Shown here: in pieces, positions 32,886 through 41,344 of the stretch
How the letters are laid out: each line of letters starts with the position of its first letter
Numbering within the stretch: the stretch's first letter is position 1
Assembly: GCA_041393965.1 (NCBI GenBank)
Contig: JAWKJB010000002.1
Location: 620,001-684,000 of the forward strand
Length of the DNA: 64,000 nucleotides
Origin: Acidimicrobiia bacterium
GTDB taxonomy: Bacteria > Actinomycetota > Acidimicrobiia > Spongiisociales > UBA5794
Reading direction: 5' to 3'
Made by a program: the position numbers and the translations under genes
Notes under the pieces: model-generated
The model's input: only the letters and a program-made list of their open reading frames with translations
Databases searched by the model: none
Told to the model about the DNA's origin: nothing

Positions 32886-33155
32886 TCAAGGATCGTTTCG
32901 CACCCGCTGCTCGTCCACGGAGGCCCGCTTGCGTCGCCGCCGGCGCATCAGGATGACACCGACGATCGGTCCAGCAACCAGAATCCCGATCGTCACGATT
33001 CCGGCGAGGACGCTTTCCCTGAAGATATCCGGAATCGACACATCGTATCCGATACCGACGGTGATGATGAAGTTGACCGCGACGATGGCACCGACAATTG
33101 ACCCGGCGACCAGCCCCACGATCACATCAAAGGTCCGTGTTCGGTCCCGCGTCAT
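32886..33155 (-). CDS. Small two-TM membrane protein, 89 aa
   Basis: 89 aa from ATG 33155. Two transmembrane segments, 'FDVIVGLVAGSIVGAIVAVNFIIT' and 'VLAGIVTIGILVAGPIVGVILM', are rich in Gly, Val and Ile; a basic tail with several consecutive arginines follows, suggesting the C-terminus is cytoplasmic. No family recognised. It follows the ABC-F gene (also minus strand), 46 bases downstream of its stop, and may be co-transcribed. Confidence 0.6.
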   Translation of the reverse strand: MTRDRTRTFDVIVGLVAGSIVGAIVAVNFIITVGIGYDVSIPDIFRESVLAGIVTIGILVAGPIVGVILMRRRRRKRASVDEQRVRNDP

Positions 33156-33201
33156 GGTTCGATGGTAGGCCCGCAACCAACCATCTTGTTCCAGGTGCAC
33201 A

Positions 33202-34842
33202 TCACCGTCGCGTCAGGAGCTGCACGCCGGGGGTGTCGAGGATCGAGAATCGTCGACCGCTCACGATCCGGATGGCAAGATCGCGATCGAGAACCTCGCC
33301 GACAAGCCCGTCACGGTCGAACACGATCCACCGGTCGAAGATTCGCGTGAACTCCCGGTCGTGGGTGATGGCGATCTGGGTCGCGTCGAGGTCGAGCAGC
33401 ACGCGCTCGATCACCTCGATCGACTCGAGGTCGAGGTTGTCGGTCGGTTCGTCGAGGAACAACAGGTTGGGGGCTTGCCGCTCGAGGAAGATCAGCTGAA
33501 TCCGTGCCTTCTGTCCCCCGGAGAGCTCCGTGTACTTGTGACGATCGTGACGGGCAAGCCCGTAGCGCCCAAGGGTCGAGCGAATGACCTGGTCGTTGGG
33601 GAACTCCCGCCCAAGGATCGTCCTGAGGTCACCGCTGTTGTCCGGGAGGGTGTTCTCCTGCGAGAAGTAGCCACGGACAGCATTCGGCCCATATCGCACC
33701 GACGCCCCTTCGCTGAGCTCGTCGGCGATGAGCATCTTGAACAGCGACGACTTCCCGACACCGTTCTCCCCCAGGAGCGCGACCCGATCGCCGTGGTAGA
33801 CCTTGAGATCGAATGGCAAGATGAGGTCGGGCACCTCGAGGTTCTCGATCCGTATCGCTTCCTTTCCTGCCCGCGACCCTGAGAATCGCGGTGAGATCTC
33901 CCGTTCAGGTGGCGGCAACTCGGGCGGTCCGGCCTCGCGGAACCGCAACCAGCGGGCCTCCGCCACCCGGGCGCGTTGTGCGGCGGCCTCGCTGCTGTGC
34001 GCCCGGACCTGCCACTGGCGATAGTCGCGTTGGAGTCGTCGCTCCTCCCGTTCCCACAGCGACAGATCCTTGACGAGGCGTTCGATATGTGCCCGGCGGG
34101 CCTTGCGGAAGGTGCGGTAGTTCCCCGCATGGGTCCACGAACCGTTGTGTTCGAGAACAACCATCCGATCCACCGCGTTCGACAGCAGGATCCGATCGTG
34201 GGACACCATCAAGACGGTCTTGGAGATCCGTTGTAGCTCAGCCTGGAGCCAGTTCTTCGAGAACAGGTCGAGGTAGTTGTCGGGCTCGTCGAGGACAAGT
34301 GTCGGGACGGACGACAGGAGGTACGAACGCAGGATGATGGCCTTGCGTTCACCGCCCGACAGCTCGCGCAGGAGCCTCGGGCCGGCATCGACGAGCCGCT
34401 GACCGAGCACCGCCGAGGTGATCTGATCCCATGAGCCCTCCTCCTTGTATCCCCCGAGGTGCTGCCACTGCTCGAGGGTGTCGCCGAGGTCTGTGCCGAC
34501 ATCGTTGCCTTCGGCGATGTCCCGGTAGAGGCGTTGGAGGTCCGTGTGCAGTTGCTTGAGGGACGCCGGAAGGGACAAGGCGAGGGCGTCGCGGACGGTG
34601 GCTGACTCCTCATCATCGAAGCCAGGGTTCTGTCGCATGTAGGCGACTTCGGTGTCGGAACGGATCGTGCCATCGGCCAATTCGAGTTCGCCTGCGATCA
34701 GGTTGAGAATCGTCGTCTTTCCGACACCGTTCGGACCGACGAGCGCGGTGACCGACCCGGTCGGGACCCTGAACGACAGCTCGTCGATCACAGGGGTTCC
34801 GTCCGGGTAGAAGAACACGGCGTTGGCGACCTCAATGGCCAT
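33202..34842 (-). CDS. ABC-F family ATPase
   Basis: 546 aa with two ATP-binding cassettes and no membrane segment, as in ABC-F ribosome-associated translation factors. Cassette 1: Walker A 'GPNGVGKTT' (about residues 36-44), signature 'LSGGERKA', Walker B 'TLVLDEPDNYLD'. Cassette 2: Walker A 'GENGVGKSS' (about 355-363), signature 'LSGGQKAR', Walker B 'LLFLDEPTDNLD'. The charged linker of about 80 residues (P-site tRNA interaction motif region) lies between them. Whether it gives antibiotic resistance or acts in translation control cannot be told. Preceded by TGAGGAGC-like SD. Confidence 0.9.
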   Translation of the reverse strand: MAIEVANAVFFYPDGTPVIDELSFRVPTGSVTALVGPNGVGKTTILNLIAGELELADGTIRSDTEVAYMRQNPGFDDEESATVRDALALSLPASLKQLHTDLQRLYRDIAEGNDVGTDLGDTLEQWQHLGGYKEEGSWDQITSAVLGQRLVDAGPRLLRELSGGERKAIILRSYLLSSVPTLVLDEPDNYLDLFSKNWLQAELQRISKTVLMVSHDRILLSNAVDRMVVLEHNGSWTHAGNYRTFRKARRAHIERLVKDLSLWEREERRLQRDYRQWQVRAHSSEAAAQRARVAEARWLRFREAGPPELPPPEREISPRFSGSRAGKEAIRIENLEVPDLILPFDLKVYHGDRVALLGENGVGKSSLFKMLIADELSEGASVRYGPNAVRGYFSQENTLPDNSGDLRTILGREFPNDQVIRSTLGRYGLARHDRHKYTELSGGQKARIQLIFLERQAPNLLFLDEPTDNLDLESIEVIERVLLDLDATQIAITHDREFTRIFDRWIVFDRDGLVGEVLDRDLAIRIVSGRRFSILDTPGVQLLTRR

Positions 34843-34887
34843 GAAGCTCCTCAGGAATTGTGGACGATCGCGTGGCGAGAGGGCCCG

Positions 34888-35115
34888 TCACTCGGTCTGT
34901 GGGTGCCTACCCTCGGCATCGTCGCGAACGGTGCCTGCATCGAACACCTCGACCAGCAGATAGATGATCCCACCAACCGGCATGGTCACGACAATGAACA
35001 GGATCCATGCCCAGCGCGGAATGAACCGCGGCGCGTTCGTCAGTACATGCCAGAGGCACCACGCGGTCAGCAGCAACACAGCTGCAAAGATCGGAATCCA
35101 AGCGACGAAGTTCAT
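34888..35115 (-). CDS. PLDc_N-type small membrane protein
   Basis: 75 aa from ATG 35113-35115. Two membrane segments in the arrangement of the PLDc_N domain (N-terminal membrane piece of cardiolipin synthases, also found alone): 'WIPIFAAVLLLTAWCLWHVL' and 'RWAWILFIVVTMPVGGIIYLLVE', with the typical R-x-W-x-x-x-x-x-x-x-x-P-x-G-G-I-x-Y-L pattern. The role of free-standing copies is unknown. A repeat element lies upstream at 35149. Confidence 0.7.
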   Translation of the reverse strand: MNFVAWIPIFAAVLLLTAWCLWHVLTNAPRFIPRWAWILFIVVTMPVGGIIYLLVEVFDAGTVRDDAEGRHPQTE

Positions 35116-35148
35116 GACCCACTCCAAGCGTCCACCACCAAGCCTACG

Positions 35149-35186
35149 GTCAACGCGTACCCAGGGTTCCCGTTCAACGAAAAGGT
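35149..35186 (+). repeat. Inverted repeat flanking the DUF3179 gene, left arm
   Basis: A 38-base element whose reverse complement recurs at 36654-36690 with about four mismatches; the identical core is GGTTCCCGTTCAACGAAA. Weaker similarity (GGCCCACGG, TCAGTC) continues for some 40 bases on the gene-proximal side of each arm. The two arms enclose the DUF3179 gene. Confidence 0.75.
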
Positions 35187-35298
35187 CACATGTGGCCCAC
35201 GGTACGGGCGCTTCAGTCGGTGCTTCGGAGCGTGGGAACGCACACACCTCCGCTGGATACCCTGGGCACGCGCCACACCTTCTGACTGGAGATCAGGC

Positions 35299-36528
35299 TC
35301 ATTCACTGATCAAGGTGGTGTCCGGCTGGTAGGTCGACCACGCGAACCAGAAGGTGTCGAGATGGGGAATCCGCTCGAGGCGATGCCCCGCCAATGGGCC
35401 TCCGATAGCCTCGCCAGCGATCGTCCACAGAGAGCCGGTCTGTGCATCGTGGAATCCGGAACCCATCGCCTCAAAGGTGAGCGTGGTCCCGTCGAGTTCG
35501 GCGCGAAAGACGCCGACGGACCCGACATCCCGCCCGGCGTCAACCTTGTTGCCCTCAAGCGCCGATGCCTGGCCCGCTTTCCACAGGATCACGATGTCGG
35601 TCGTGCCGACGACGGTATTCGTCGCGTGCGCCTCTCCCCCATCGATAGCTGAGACCGCGAACGCGACAGAGGTGTTCTCCAGTTCGACACCGACGACGCG
35701 CTGCATGGCGCTCGCGCGGTTGTCGAGTGATCCCCGGAACAGGAAAGGATCACCGTCAGGCGTGTCGTAGCCCGAGTACGGATTGCGACCGTAGTCACGG
35801 TTGAATCCGGCGCTCTCCCAATCCAACACACTCCCTTCCGGGTACGACTCGACAAAGTCGGACCACGCGAGCAGCGGCGACGGATGCTCCACGAGTTCGA
35901 CTCCCGTGAGCATGCCGACGACGGCCATCCCGTTGAAATGCGTCCACAGCGACTCGGTGGCTCGGTCGTACATCACGAGAGCCGAAGCGAACAGCTTTCC
36001 GGATGTCCCGAATGTGGTCGTCTGCCCGTCGATGGTCCGCTCGTAGGTCGCCGCCGAATTGCAGAGTGGGCAGTAGGTCACGGTTACCGGTACACCACCG
36101 ACCGTATCGTTGGCGATCTCGTGCCAAACCATCGCCCTCACCGGATAAGCCCGAGCATCACCATTGATGTCGAGGGCGATCACCGCCTCTTCCGCGGGAA
36201 GCAACTCGGGATTCTCCGCGACCGAGATGAACGATGGCTCGTCGATCGGTGGAATACCGTCAGGCGGAGGACCCCCCGAGATGATGGCATCGACATCGAC
36301 AAGCGGAGTCGGGAACTCCTCAGCGTATGGTGAATCCAGGGCGCTGGGCCCCTGCGGGAATCCGTCACCCGGAGCGTCTCCATTCGGGTCACTCGTCGAG
36401 GGCCGAGGGTTTGACTCAGGCACAGCGGTCGTTGTCGACGCGTCACCGCGTTCTGTGGTGGCTCCGCAAGCAGCAGTCAGGGCTGCCAACACCGCAACCA
36501 GAGCCCATGTTCGTAACACTGGAGACAC
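35299..36528 (-). CDS. DUF3179 domain lipoprotein
   Basis: 409 aa from GTG 36528. A lipoprotein signal ('RTWALVAVLAALTAAC') is followed by a Ser/Thr/Pro-rich linker of about 45 residues. The DUF3179 domain comprises 'ALDINGDARAYPVRAMVWHEIANDTVGG', 'VTVTYCPLCNSAATYERT' with a C-x-x-C motif, 'GKLFASALVMYDRATESLWTHF', and the end block 'LDTFWFAWSTYQPDT'. The C-x-x-C and conserved His/Trp residues suggest a metal or redox site, but the function of DUF3179 is unknown. Several GTG codons could be the start; 36528 fits the lipoprotein signal and a GAAGGA site 10 bases upstream. The gene lies between the arms of an inverted repeat. Confidence 0.82.
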   Translation of the reverse strand: MSPVLRTWALVAVLAALTAACGATTERGDASTTTAVPESNPRPSTSDPNGDAPGDGFPQGPSALDSPYAEEFPTPLVDVDAIISGGPPPDGIPPIDEPSFISVAENPELLPAEEAVIALDINGDARAYPVRAMVWHEIANDTVGGVPVTVTYCPLCNSAATYERTIDGQTTTFGTSGKLFASALVMYDRATESLWTHFNGMAVVGMLTGVELVEHPSPLLAWSDFVESYPEGSVLDWESAGFNRDYGRNPYSGYDTPDGDPFLFRGSLDNRASAMQRVVGVELENTSVAFAVSAIDGGEAHATNTVVGTTDIVILWKAGQASALEGNKVDAGRDVGSVGVFRAELDGTTLTFEAMGSGFHDAQTGSLWTIAGEAIGGPLAGHRLERIPHLDTFWFAWSTYQPDTTLISE

Positions 36529-36653
36529 AACGACCACATCCTTCGAATGCCTCACACTGTCCCAACACCCGTCGTGGGATTCTCGTTCCCAATCCGACCG
36601 CATGCATCCGCAACGCCACCCCCCTCGGCGACTGATTCCGTGGGCCAGAACGC

Positions 36654-36690
36654 ACCCTTTCGTTGAACGGGAACCCGGGGTTCGCGTTCA
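36654..36690 (-). repeat. Inverted repeat flanking the DUF3179 gene, right arm
   Basis: Reverse-complement partner of 35149-35186. It ends 15 bases before the nitroreductase ATG, so the nitroreductase promoter probably overlaps or derives from it. Confidence 0.75.
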
Positions 36691-36705
36691 CACTACGGTT
36701 CCGCC

Positions 36706-37380
36706 ATGGAGTACCGAACCGTTGCCTACACGCCCATGCCCGTGCCGGACGAGGACCGTGTCGCGTTGGCGAGGGCGACCTACGAAGAGATGGACCGGCG
36801 ACGGTCTGTCAGGCACTTCTCCGATCGTGATGTCCCACGCGAGATGATCGACTATGCGATCCTCGCTGCGTCGACCGCGCCCTCAGGCGCACACATGCAA
36901 CCGTGGACATTTGTGGTCGTCGGCGATCCGGCGACCAAGCACGAGATCCGCCTTGCTGCCGAAAAGGAGGAACGAGAGAACTACGACGGTGGCAGACTTC
37001 CGCCGCATTGGCGCAAGGACCTGGCACCGCTCGGGACGGACGCAAACAAGGAGTTCCTTGATGTCGTCCCGTGGATCATCGTGGTGTTCGAGCAGCGCTA
37101 CGGCACGCGCCCGAACGGCGAAAGACAGCATCACTACTATGTCAAGGAGTCCGTCGGGATCGCTTGTGGGATGTTCATCGCCGCCCTGCACCGGATGGGC
37201 CTGTCAACGCTCACGCACACCCCGAGCCCGATGCTATTCCTCAAGAAGCTGCTGCACCGGCCTGACAACGAACGGCCGTTCATCCTGTTCCCCGTCGGCT
37301 ACGCGGCAGACCATTGCCTCGTGCCTGACCTCACCCGCAAGACCCTCCCGGAGGTTGCGGTGATGGTCGGCGGCATGTGA
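36706..37380 (+). CDS. Nitroreductase-family flavoprotein (BluB/iodotyrosine deiodinase-like branch)
   Basis: 224 aa FMN-dependent oxidoreductase. The FMN-phosphate site is 'RRSVRHFSDRDV' (about residues 32-43), followed by 'AASTAPSGAHMQPWTFVVV', which is characteristic of the branch containing mammalian iodotyrosine deiodinase, and 'ESVGIACGMFIAALHRMGLSTLTHTP'. The C-terminal 'PFILFPVGYAADHCLVPD' closes the FMN pocket. Possible activities are reductive dehalogenation or nitro reduction. ATG at 36706 lies right after the repeat arm. Confidence 0.85.
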   Translation: MEYRTVAYTPMPVPDEDRVALARATYEEMDRRRSVRHFSDRDVPREMIDYAILAASTAPSGAHMQPWTFVVVGDPATKHEIRLAAEKEERENYDGGRLPPHWRKDLAPLGTDANKEFLDVVPWIIVVFEQRYGTRPNGERQHHYYVKESVGIACGMFIAALHRMGLSTLTHTPSPMLFLKKLLHRPDNERPFILFPVGYAADHCLVPDLTRKTLPEVAVMVGGM

Positions 37381-37398
37381 CGCTCGCACCGGATCTGC

Positions 37399-38115
37399 CT
37401 ACTCGGCGAGGTTCACACGAATGCGGCGGAAGCCTCTCCCCTTGTTCTCGGCTTTGGGAATCGTCACCTCGCCGACCTCCCCCGTCTCACCGACATGCGT
37501 ACCGCCGTCGGCCTGCCGGTCGAGTCCGACGATGTCGATGACCCGGACCTCGGTGAGGCTCTTCGGGAGGAGGTTCACCTTTGTCCTGATGAGCGACGGA
37601 TCGGCATCGGCGGCATCCCTCGACAGAAACGACACCGTCACATCCCGGCGGCGCGCAAGCTCGGCGTTCAGGTCGACCTGCACGAGCGGCAGATCGTCGG
37701 CGGACCAATTCGGGATATCAAAATCGAGCCTGCCATGTCCCGGCTCCATGTTGCCACCGGTCACGGGGCTTTCGAATCGACGCCAGATGACACCACACAA
37801 CGCGTGGAGGGCGGTGTGTGTCCTCATGAGGCGATAGCGGCGCTCCCAGTCGAGCGTTCCTTCAACCGTGGTCCCCACCGACGGAAGAGAACCGTCAAGC
37901 CAGTGCCAGACTCCATCGCGGTCCTGTGTCACACGCACGACCGCGAGCCGGTCGTCAGCGATCGACAGGAACCCGGTGTCGTGTGGCTGTCCTCCCCCAC
38001 CGGGATAGAACACCGTGCGGTCCAACAGGACGCGGTGATCGTCCGAATCGGTGGCCACCACAGCAGCGGACATCGAGCGTGCGTAGGCATCGGTGGAATA
38101 CAAGCGGTCGGTCAT
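37399..38115 (-). CDS. Alanyl-tRNA editing protein AlaX-like
   Basis: 238 aa from ATG 38115 (GTG at 38121 is possible). A free-standing tRNA-editing domain of the AlaRS/ThrRS second-additional-domain type, expected to hydrolyse mischarged Ser- or Gly-tRNA(Ala). Support: 'DRTVFYPGGGGQPHDTG', the zinc motif H-x-x-x-H in 'RTHTALHALCG', and the second zinc element in 'DRQADGGTHVGETGEV', where the usual C-x-x-x-H is altered to G-x-x-H. It is divergent from the iron permease operon. Confidence 0.85.
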   Translation of the reverse strand: MTDRLYSTDAYARSMSAAVVATDSDDHRVLLDRTVFYPGGGGQPHDTGFLSIADDRLAVVRVTQDRDGVWHWLDGSLPSVGTTVEGTLDWERRYRLMRTHTALHALCGVIWRRFESPVTGGNMEPGHGRLDFDIPNWSADDLPLVQVDLNAELARRRDVTVSFLSRDAADADPSLIRTKVNLLPKSLTEVRVIDIVGLDRQADGGTHVGETGEVGEVTIPKAENKGRGFRRIRVNLAE

Positions 38116-38160
38116 CTTCACACCCTAGGAGAACTCGAGGCGGACTCGAGGCGCGAATGA

Positions 38161-38188
38161 TTTGCACTACGATCGTAGTGTGTATTAT
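38161..38188 (+). promoter_or_regulatory. Candidate operator-promoter of the iron permease operon
   Basis: CACTACGATCGTAGTG (38165-38180) is a perfect 16-bp palindrome. It sits directly before TATTAT (38183-38188), a good -10, and covers the spacer of a promoter whose -35 would be near TTTGCA (38161-38166). This is a classic repressor-blocked layout. The palindrome does not match the IdeR/DtxR iron box; its half-site CACTACGA resembles BlaI/CopY- or TetR-type operators, but the regulator is unknown. Confidence 0.6.
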
Positions 38189-38221
38189 TGTGAAGGTGCA
38201 CCCTAAGGAAAAGACAAGCCA

Positions 38222-39046
38222 GTGCTAACCACATTTGTGATCGGACTCCGTGAGGGCCTCGAGGCAGCCCTCATCGTCGGTATCGTCGCAGCGTTCCTGG
38301 TCCGCAACGGCGACCGGCGGGCAATCCGGGCCATGTGGGTGGGCGTAGGACTCGCAGTTGCAGCGTGTCTCGGCGTCGCTTTTGCACTGAATGTCGCAGG
38401 CCAGCGTCTCCCGCTGACGGCAAGGGCCGCCTTCGAAGGGATCCTGGCCCTTGTGGCAGTCGCTGGAGTCACCTACATGCTCGTGTGGATGCGTCAACAC
38501 GGATCCGAGCTCCACGCCGACCTCGAGGCGAAGGCGCATCACGCTCTCGCACGGAAGTCCATGTTTGCCCTCGTAGCGCTCGCCTTCCTTGCCGTCATCC
38601 GGGAAGGCATCGAAACAGCCGTCTTCCTGTTTGCGATCCTCGACGGCAGTTCCCGGGTCACTGAGGGCATCATCGGCGCTCTCCTCGGCATCGGGGCAGC
38701 GTGTGCCCTTGGATACGGCATCTATCGAGGCGGCGCACGAATTGACCTCGGTCGCTTCTTCCGAGTGACCGGCGTCGTGTTGGTGTTTGTCGCGGCTGGA
38801 CTGGTCGCGTACGCGGTTCACGAGTTCGCGGAGCTCGGCTGGATCACCTGGGGCCAATCCCCCGCCGTTGACCTCACCTCACTGATCGGGCCGGGCACGG
38901 TTCAAGCAAGCCTTGCGACCGCATTCCTCGGTCTCCAACCCGTTCCCACATACGCGGAGGTCTTCGCATGGTTGGCCTTCGCCATTCCGATGACCTGGTA
39001 TGTGTTGCGGCCGATCGGTCAGCGCGTTCCTGTCTCTGTCAACTGA
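38222..39046 (+). CDS. efeU: FTR1-family iron permease
   Basis: 274 aa with seven predicted TM segments. Both R-E-G-x-E iron-binding motifs are intact: R-E-G-L-E at residues 10-14 and R-E-G-I-E starting at 127. This is the EfeU/FTR1 ferric (or, after oxidation, ferrous) iron channel. No EfeB peroxidase is nearby; instead a cupredoxin-like lipoprotein gene follows 19 bases later, recalling the EfeO cupredoxin domain. The GTG start at 38222 begins directly with the 'TTFVIGLREGLEAAL' motif, as in homologues; an AAGGA lies 12 bases upstream. Confidence 0.92.
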   Translation: MLTTFVIGLREGLEAALIVGIVAAFLVRNGDRRAIRAMWVGVGLAVAACLGVAFALNVAGQRLPLTARAAFEGILALVAVAGVTYMLVWMRQHGSELHADLEAKAHHALARKSMFALVALAFLAVIREGIETAVFLFAILDGSSRVTEGIIGALLGIGAACALGYGIYRGGARIDLGRFFRVTGVVLVFVAAGLVAYAVHEFAELGWITWGQSPAVDLTSLIGPGTVQASLATAFLGLQPVPTYAEVFAWLAFAIPMTWYVLRPIGQRVPVSVN

Positions 39047-39065
39047 AACCGAAGGAGCACCATTC

Positions 39066-39461
39066 ATGCGATACCTTGCCGTCCTGCTCGCCGTGGCCGC
39101 CCTTGCCATCGCCGGGTGTTCCGGAGATGAGGGAACCGTTATCGACACCACGCTGCGGAACGACGCGATCGAGCTGTCACAGCTGACCGTCGACACGGGA
39201 GCGGTCACCTTTGCGGTCACCAATGAAGGCGACAAGGTCCACGAAATCGAGGTGTTCGCCGGGAGCAACACCGACCTTCCGGTCGACAAGGAAGTCGCCG
39301 ATGTCTCCGGACTCAGGCTGGTCGATGAGATCGAGGACATCCTCCCCGGGGGCAATGTTCGGCTCACACTCGACCTCCCGCCCGGTGACTATGTGATCAT
39401 CTGCAACCTCCCCGGCCACTACCAGATGGGTATGGTCGCCAAACTGGTTGTCGCCGGGTAG
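39066..39461 (+). CDS. Cupredoxin-like lipoprotein
   Basis: 131 aa. Lipoprotein signal peptide with lipobox A-I-A-G-C. The mature part is a cupredoxin beta-barrel: 'GAVTFAVTNEGDKVHEIEVF' gives His 59, and 'YVIICNLPGHYQMGM' gives Cys 113, His 118 and Met 121/123, a full type 1 copper ligand set in the canonical C-x-x-x-x-H-x-x-M spacing. Located behind the FTR1 permease, it may oxidise or deliver iron at the outer face of the membrane, as the cupredoxin domain of EfeO is thought to do. AAGGAG stands 10 bases before the ATG. Confidence 0.85.
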   Translation: MRYLAVLLAVAALAIAGCSGDEGTVIDTTLRNDAIELSQLTVDTGAVTFAVTNEGDKVHEIEVFAGSNTDLPVDKEVADVSGLRLVDEIEDILPGGNVRLTLDLPPGDYVIICNLPGHYQMGMVAKLVVAG

Positions 39462-39498
39462 ACCCCAGCCTCTCCCCGTCCGGGGTATCGTCGGCGGG

Positions 39499-40617
39499 AT
39501 GAAGGTCGATGTCGTGATCATCGGTGGCGGGATCGCTGGGCTGTCCTGTGCAGCATTCCTCGATCCGGCGATGGATACCGTACTCCTCGAAGCCGAGGCG
39601 ACGCTCGGCTATCACGCGACGGGACGGTCAGCAGCTCTCTACACGGAGTGCTACGGCAACGCGACCATCTCGAAGTTGACGCAGGCATCGTCCCGCTACT
39701 TCGCCGAGCACGAACTCACGACCTGCCGCGGGCTCCTCTTCGTTGCCAAACCCAACGATGAACCAGCCCTCGATGATCTCGCCATCGAATACGAACCAGC
39801 AGTTCCCGACTTGCTTCGAATGACGCCACACGCTGTCGAAGAGATGTGCCCGCTGTTCCCCGCCGCCCTCGTGTCGGGGGGTCTCTATGAGGCCGGAGCC
39901 AAAGATATTGATGTTGATGCGCTCCAGACATCCTTCGTCCGCGCGGCGCGAAACCTTGGCGTGTCCATCCTGACGACGGCTCCCGTCCATGGGCTCGAAT
40001 TCACTGGCGACCTGTGGAGAATCACGACAGACGACGGCGAGTACACGACTCCAATCGTGGTCAATGCGGCAGGGGCCTGGGGCGACCGTATCGCCTCCAT
40101 GGGGGGTGTCGAACCGCTCGGCTTGCGCCCGCTCCTGCGAAGCGTGTTCACATTCGACCCGGGCTCCGACCCACAGCCATGGCCGATGGTGGTGGACGCC
40201 CACGAGAACTGGTACCTGAAACCCACCGGACCGCTCCTGCTCGGCTCAGCTGCAAGCGAACTCCCGAGCGAACCACGGGACGCACGAGCGGACGAACTCG
40301 ACATCGCACTCGGCATCGAGAAGGTTTCGGCGGCCACGGCGGCCCCGATTCGGTCGATCAAGAACACCTGGGCGGGTCTTCGGACCTTCGCACCCGACCG
40401 AACGCCTGCTGTTGGATACGATCCGCATCATCGGGGGTTCTTCTGGCTCGTGGGACAGGGCGGCTATGGCATCATGACGAGTCCGGCACTCGGCGCCCTC
40501 GCCGCGTCGCTCATTGCCGACTCGATGCCACCAGCAGCACTCACCGAGATCGGGTTCACTCCATCCGAGCTCGATCCAGCGCGTCTTCGCTCGCACCAGG
40601 GACTCGACTCGCCCTGA
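39499..40617 (+). CDS. FAD-dependent D-amino-acid oxidase/dehydrogenase-like protein
   Basis: 372 aa DAO-superfamily flavoprotein. The dinucleotide-binding motif is 'VVIIGGGIAGLSCAAFL' (residues 5-21). 'GYHATGRSAALYTECYGN' is close to the loop of D-arginine dehydrogenase (DauA) and glycine oxidase-like enzymes. 'VVNAAGAWGDRIASMGG' and 'GLRTFAPDRTPAVGYDP' complete the FAD/substrate site. D-amino-acid oxidation is the best guess. The start at ATG 39499 puts the Rossmann motif at the N-terminus. The last 62 bases overlap the end of the convergent SURF1 gene. Confidence 0.85.
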   Translation: MKVDVVIIGGGIAGLSCAAFLDPAMDTVLLEAEATLGYHATGRSAALYTECYGNATISKLTQASSRYFAEHELTTCRGLLFVAKPNDEPALDDLAIEYEPAVPDLLRMTPHAVEEMCPLFPAALVSGGLYEAGAKDIDVDALQTSFVRAARNLGVSILTTAPVHGLEFTGDLWRITTDDGEYTTPIVVNAAGAWGDRIASMGGVEPLGLRPLLRSVFTFDPGSDPQPWPMVVDAHENWYLKPTGPLLLGSAASELPSEPRDARADELDIALGIEKVSAATAAPIRSIKNTWAGLRTFAPDRTPAVGYDPHHRGFFWLVGQGGYGIMTSPALGALAASLIADSMPPAALTEIGFTPSELDPARLRSHQGLDSP

Positions 40618-41344
40618 ACAGCAGTGCCACAAGACCCATCACCGCAATGGCCGCAAAAGCGAACCATTGCACAGCGTAACCGAGATGCCTTCCGTCGGTG
40701 AGGTCGCCATCGGGGAGAGGTAGCGGCGTGTTGGCGGGCTTTGGGTCTTGGTCATCGAGCAGGAGCATGAACGGAACCACCTCACCGTCGACCCATTGGT
40801 CGACATAGTCCAAGTCGAGCCTGCTGAGAGCGGACAGGTGGCCCCCCTCAGGCGCGGGTTCGCCGATTCTCGATGGGGCCTCCCCCGCCATGAGACGCCC
40901 TTCGATACGGGTCGGGGTCGCGCGCGGTTCGTATCCCGCGGCGGGAGGGCCCGGTGTTCCGTTGGGGACGAGGCCACGCACGACGATGAGAACGGACTTG
41001 TCGGCAAGCCGCATCGGGGTCGCCACGAGCGTCCCAGCGGTGTCTCCGTAGACCCTCCCGACGGAGAAGAACTCGAGGTCGGTGTCGTAGGTGCCCGTCG
41101 CGAAGGCATGGCGGTAGGCGAGCCGATCAGGATCATCGTTGAACTCCGACCGAAGCGCCGCAAGCGGTCGAGCTTCCTCGACCGACCGGGCGGCGATGGT
41201 CGCGTTCCGATCCCGTCGCTCGGCAAGCCTGTCCAACTGCCACAAACCAAGCAGCACGCAGGCCGCTGCAACGGCCAGCGCCACGGCCGTCGCCGCGATC
41301 CACCGAGGCCGTCCCAAGACTGTTCGGTCGAACCGTTGACTCAC
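40556..41344 (-). CDS. SURF1-family cytochrome oxidase assembly protein
   Basis: 262 aa. Classic SURF1 topology: TM1 at about residues 16-36 ('AATAVALAVAAACVLLGLWQ', ending in the W-Q-x-x-R-like motif), a periplasmic domain with 'VRGLVPNGTPGPP' and 'LSRLDLDYVDQWVDG', and TM2 near the C-terminus ('AVQWFAFAAIAVMGLVALLF'). It helps insert heme into aa3-type cytochrome c oxidase. The oxidase genes are not in this window. Its 3' end overlaps the flavoprotein gene by 62 bases. Confidence 0.9.
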   Translation of the reverse strand: MSQRFDRTVLGRPRWIAATAVALAVAAACVLLGLWQLDRLAERRDRNATIAARSVEEARPLAALRSEFNDDPDRLAYRHAFATGTYDTDLEFFSVGRVYGDTAGTLVATPMRLADKSVLIVVRGLVPNGTPGPPAAGYEPRATPTRIEGRLMAGEAPSRIGEPAPEGGHLSALSRLDLDYVDQWVDGEVVPFMLLLDDQDPKPANTPLPLPDGDLTDGRHLGYAVQWFAFAAIAVMGLVALLFRASRVPGASEDALDRARME

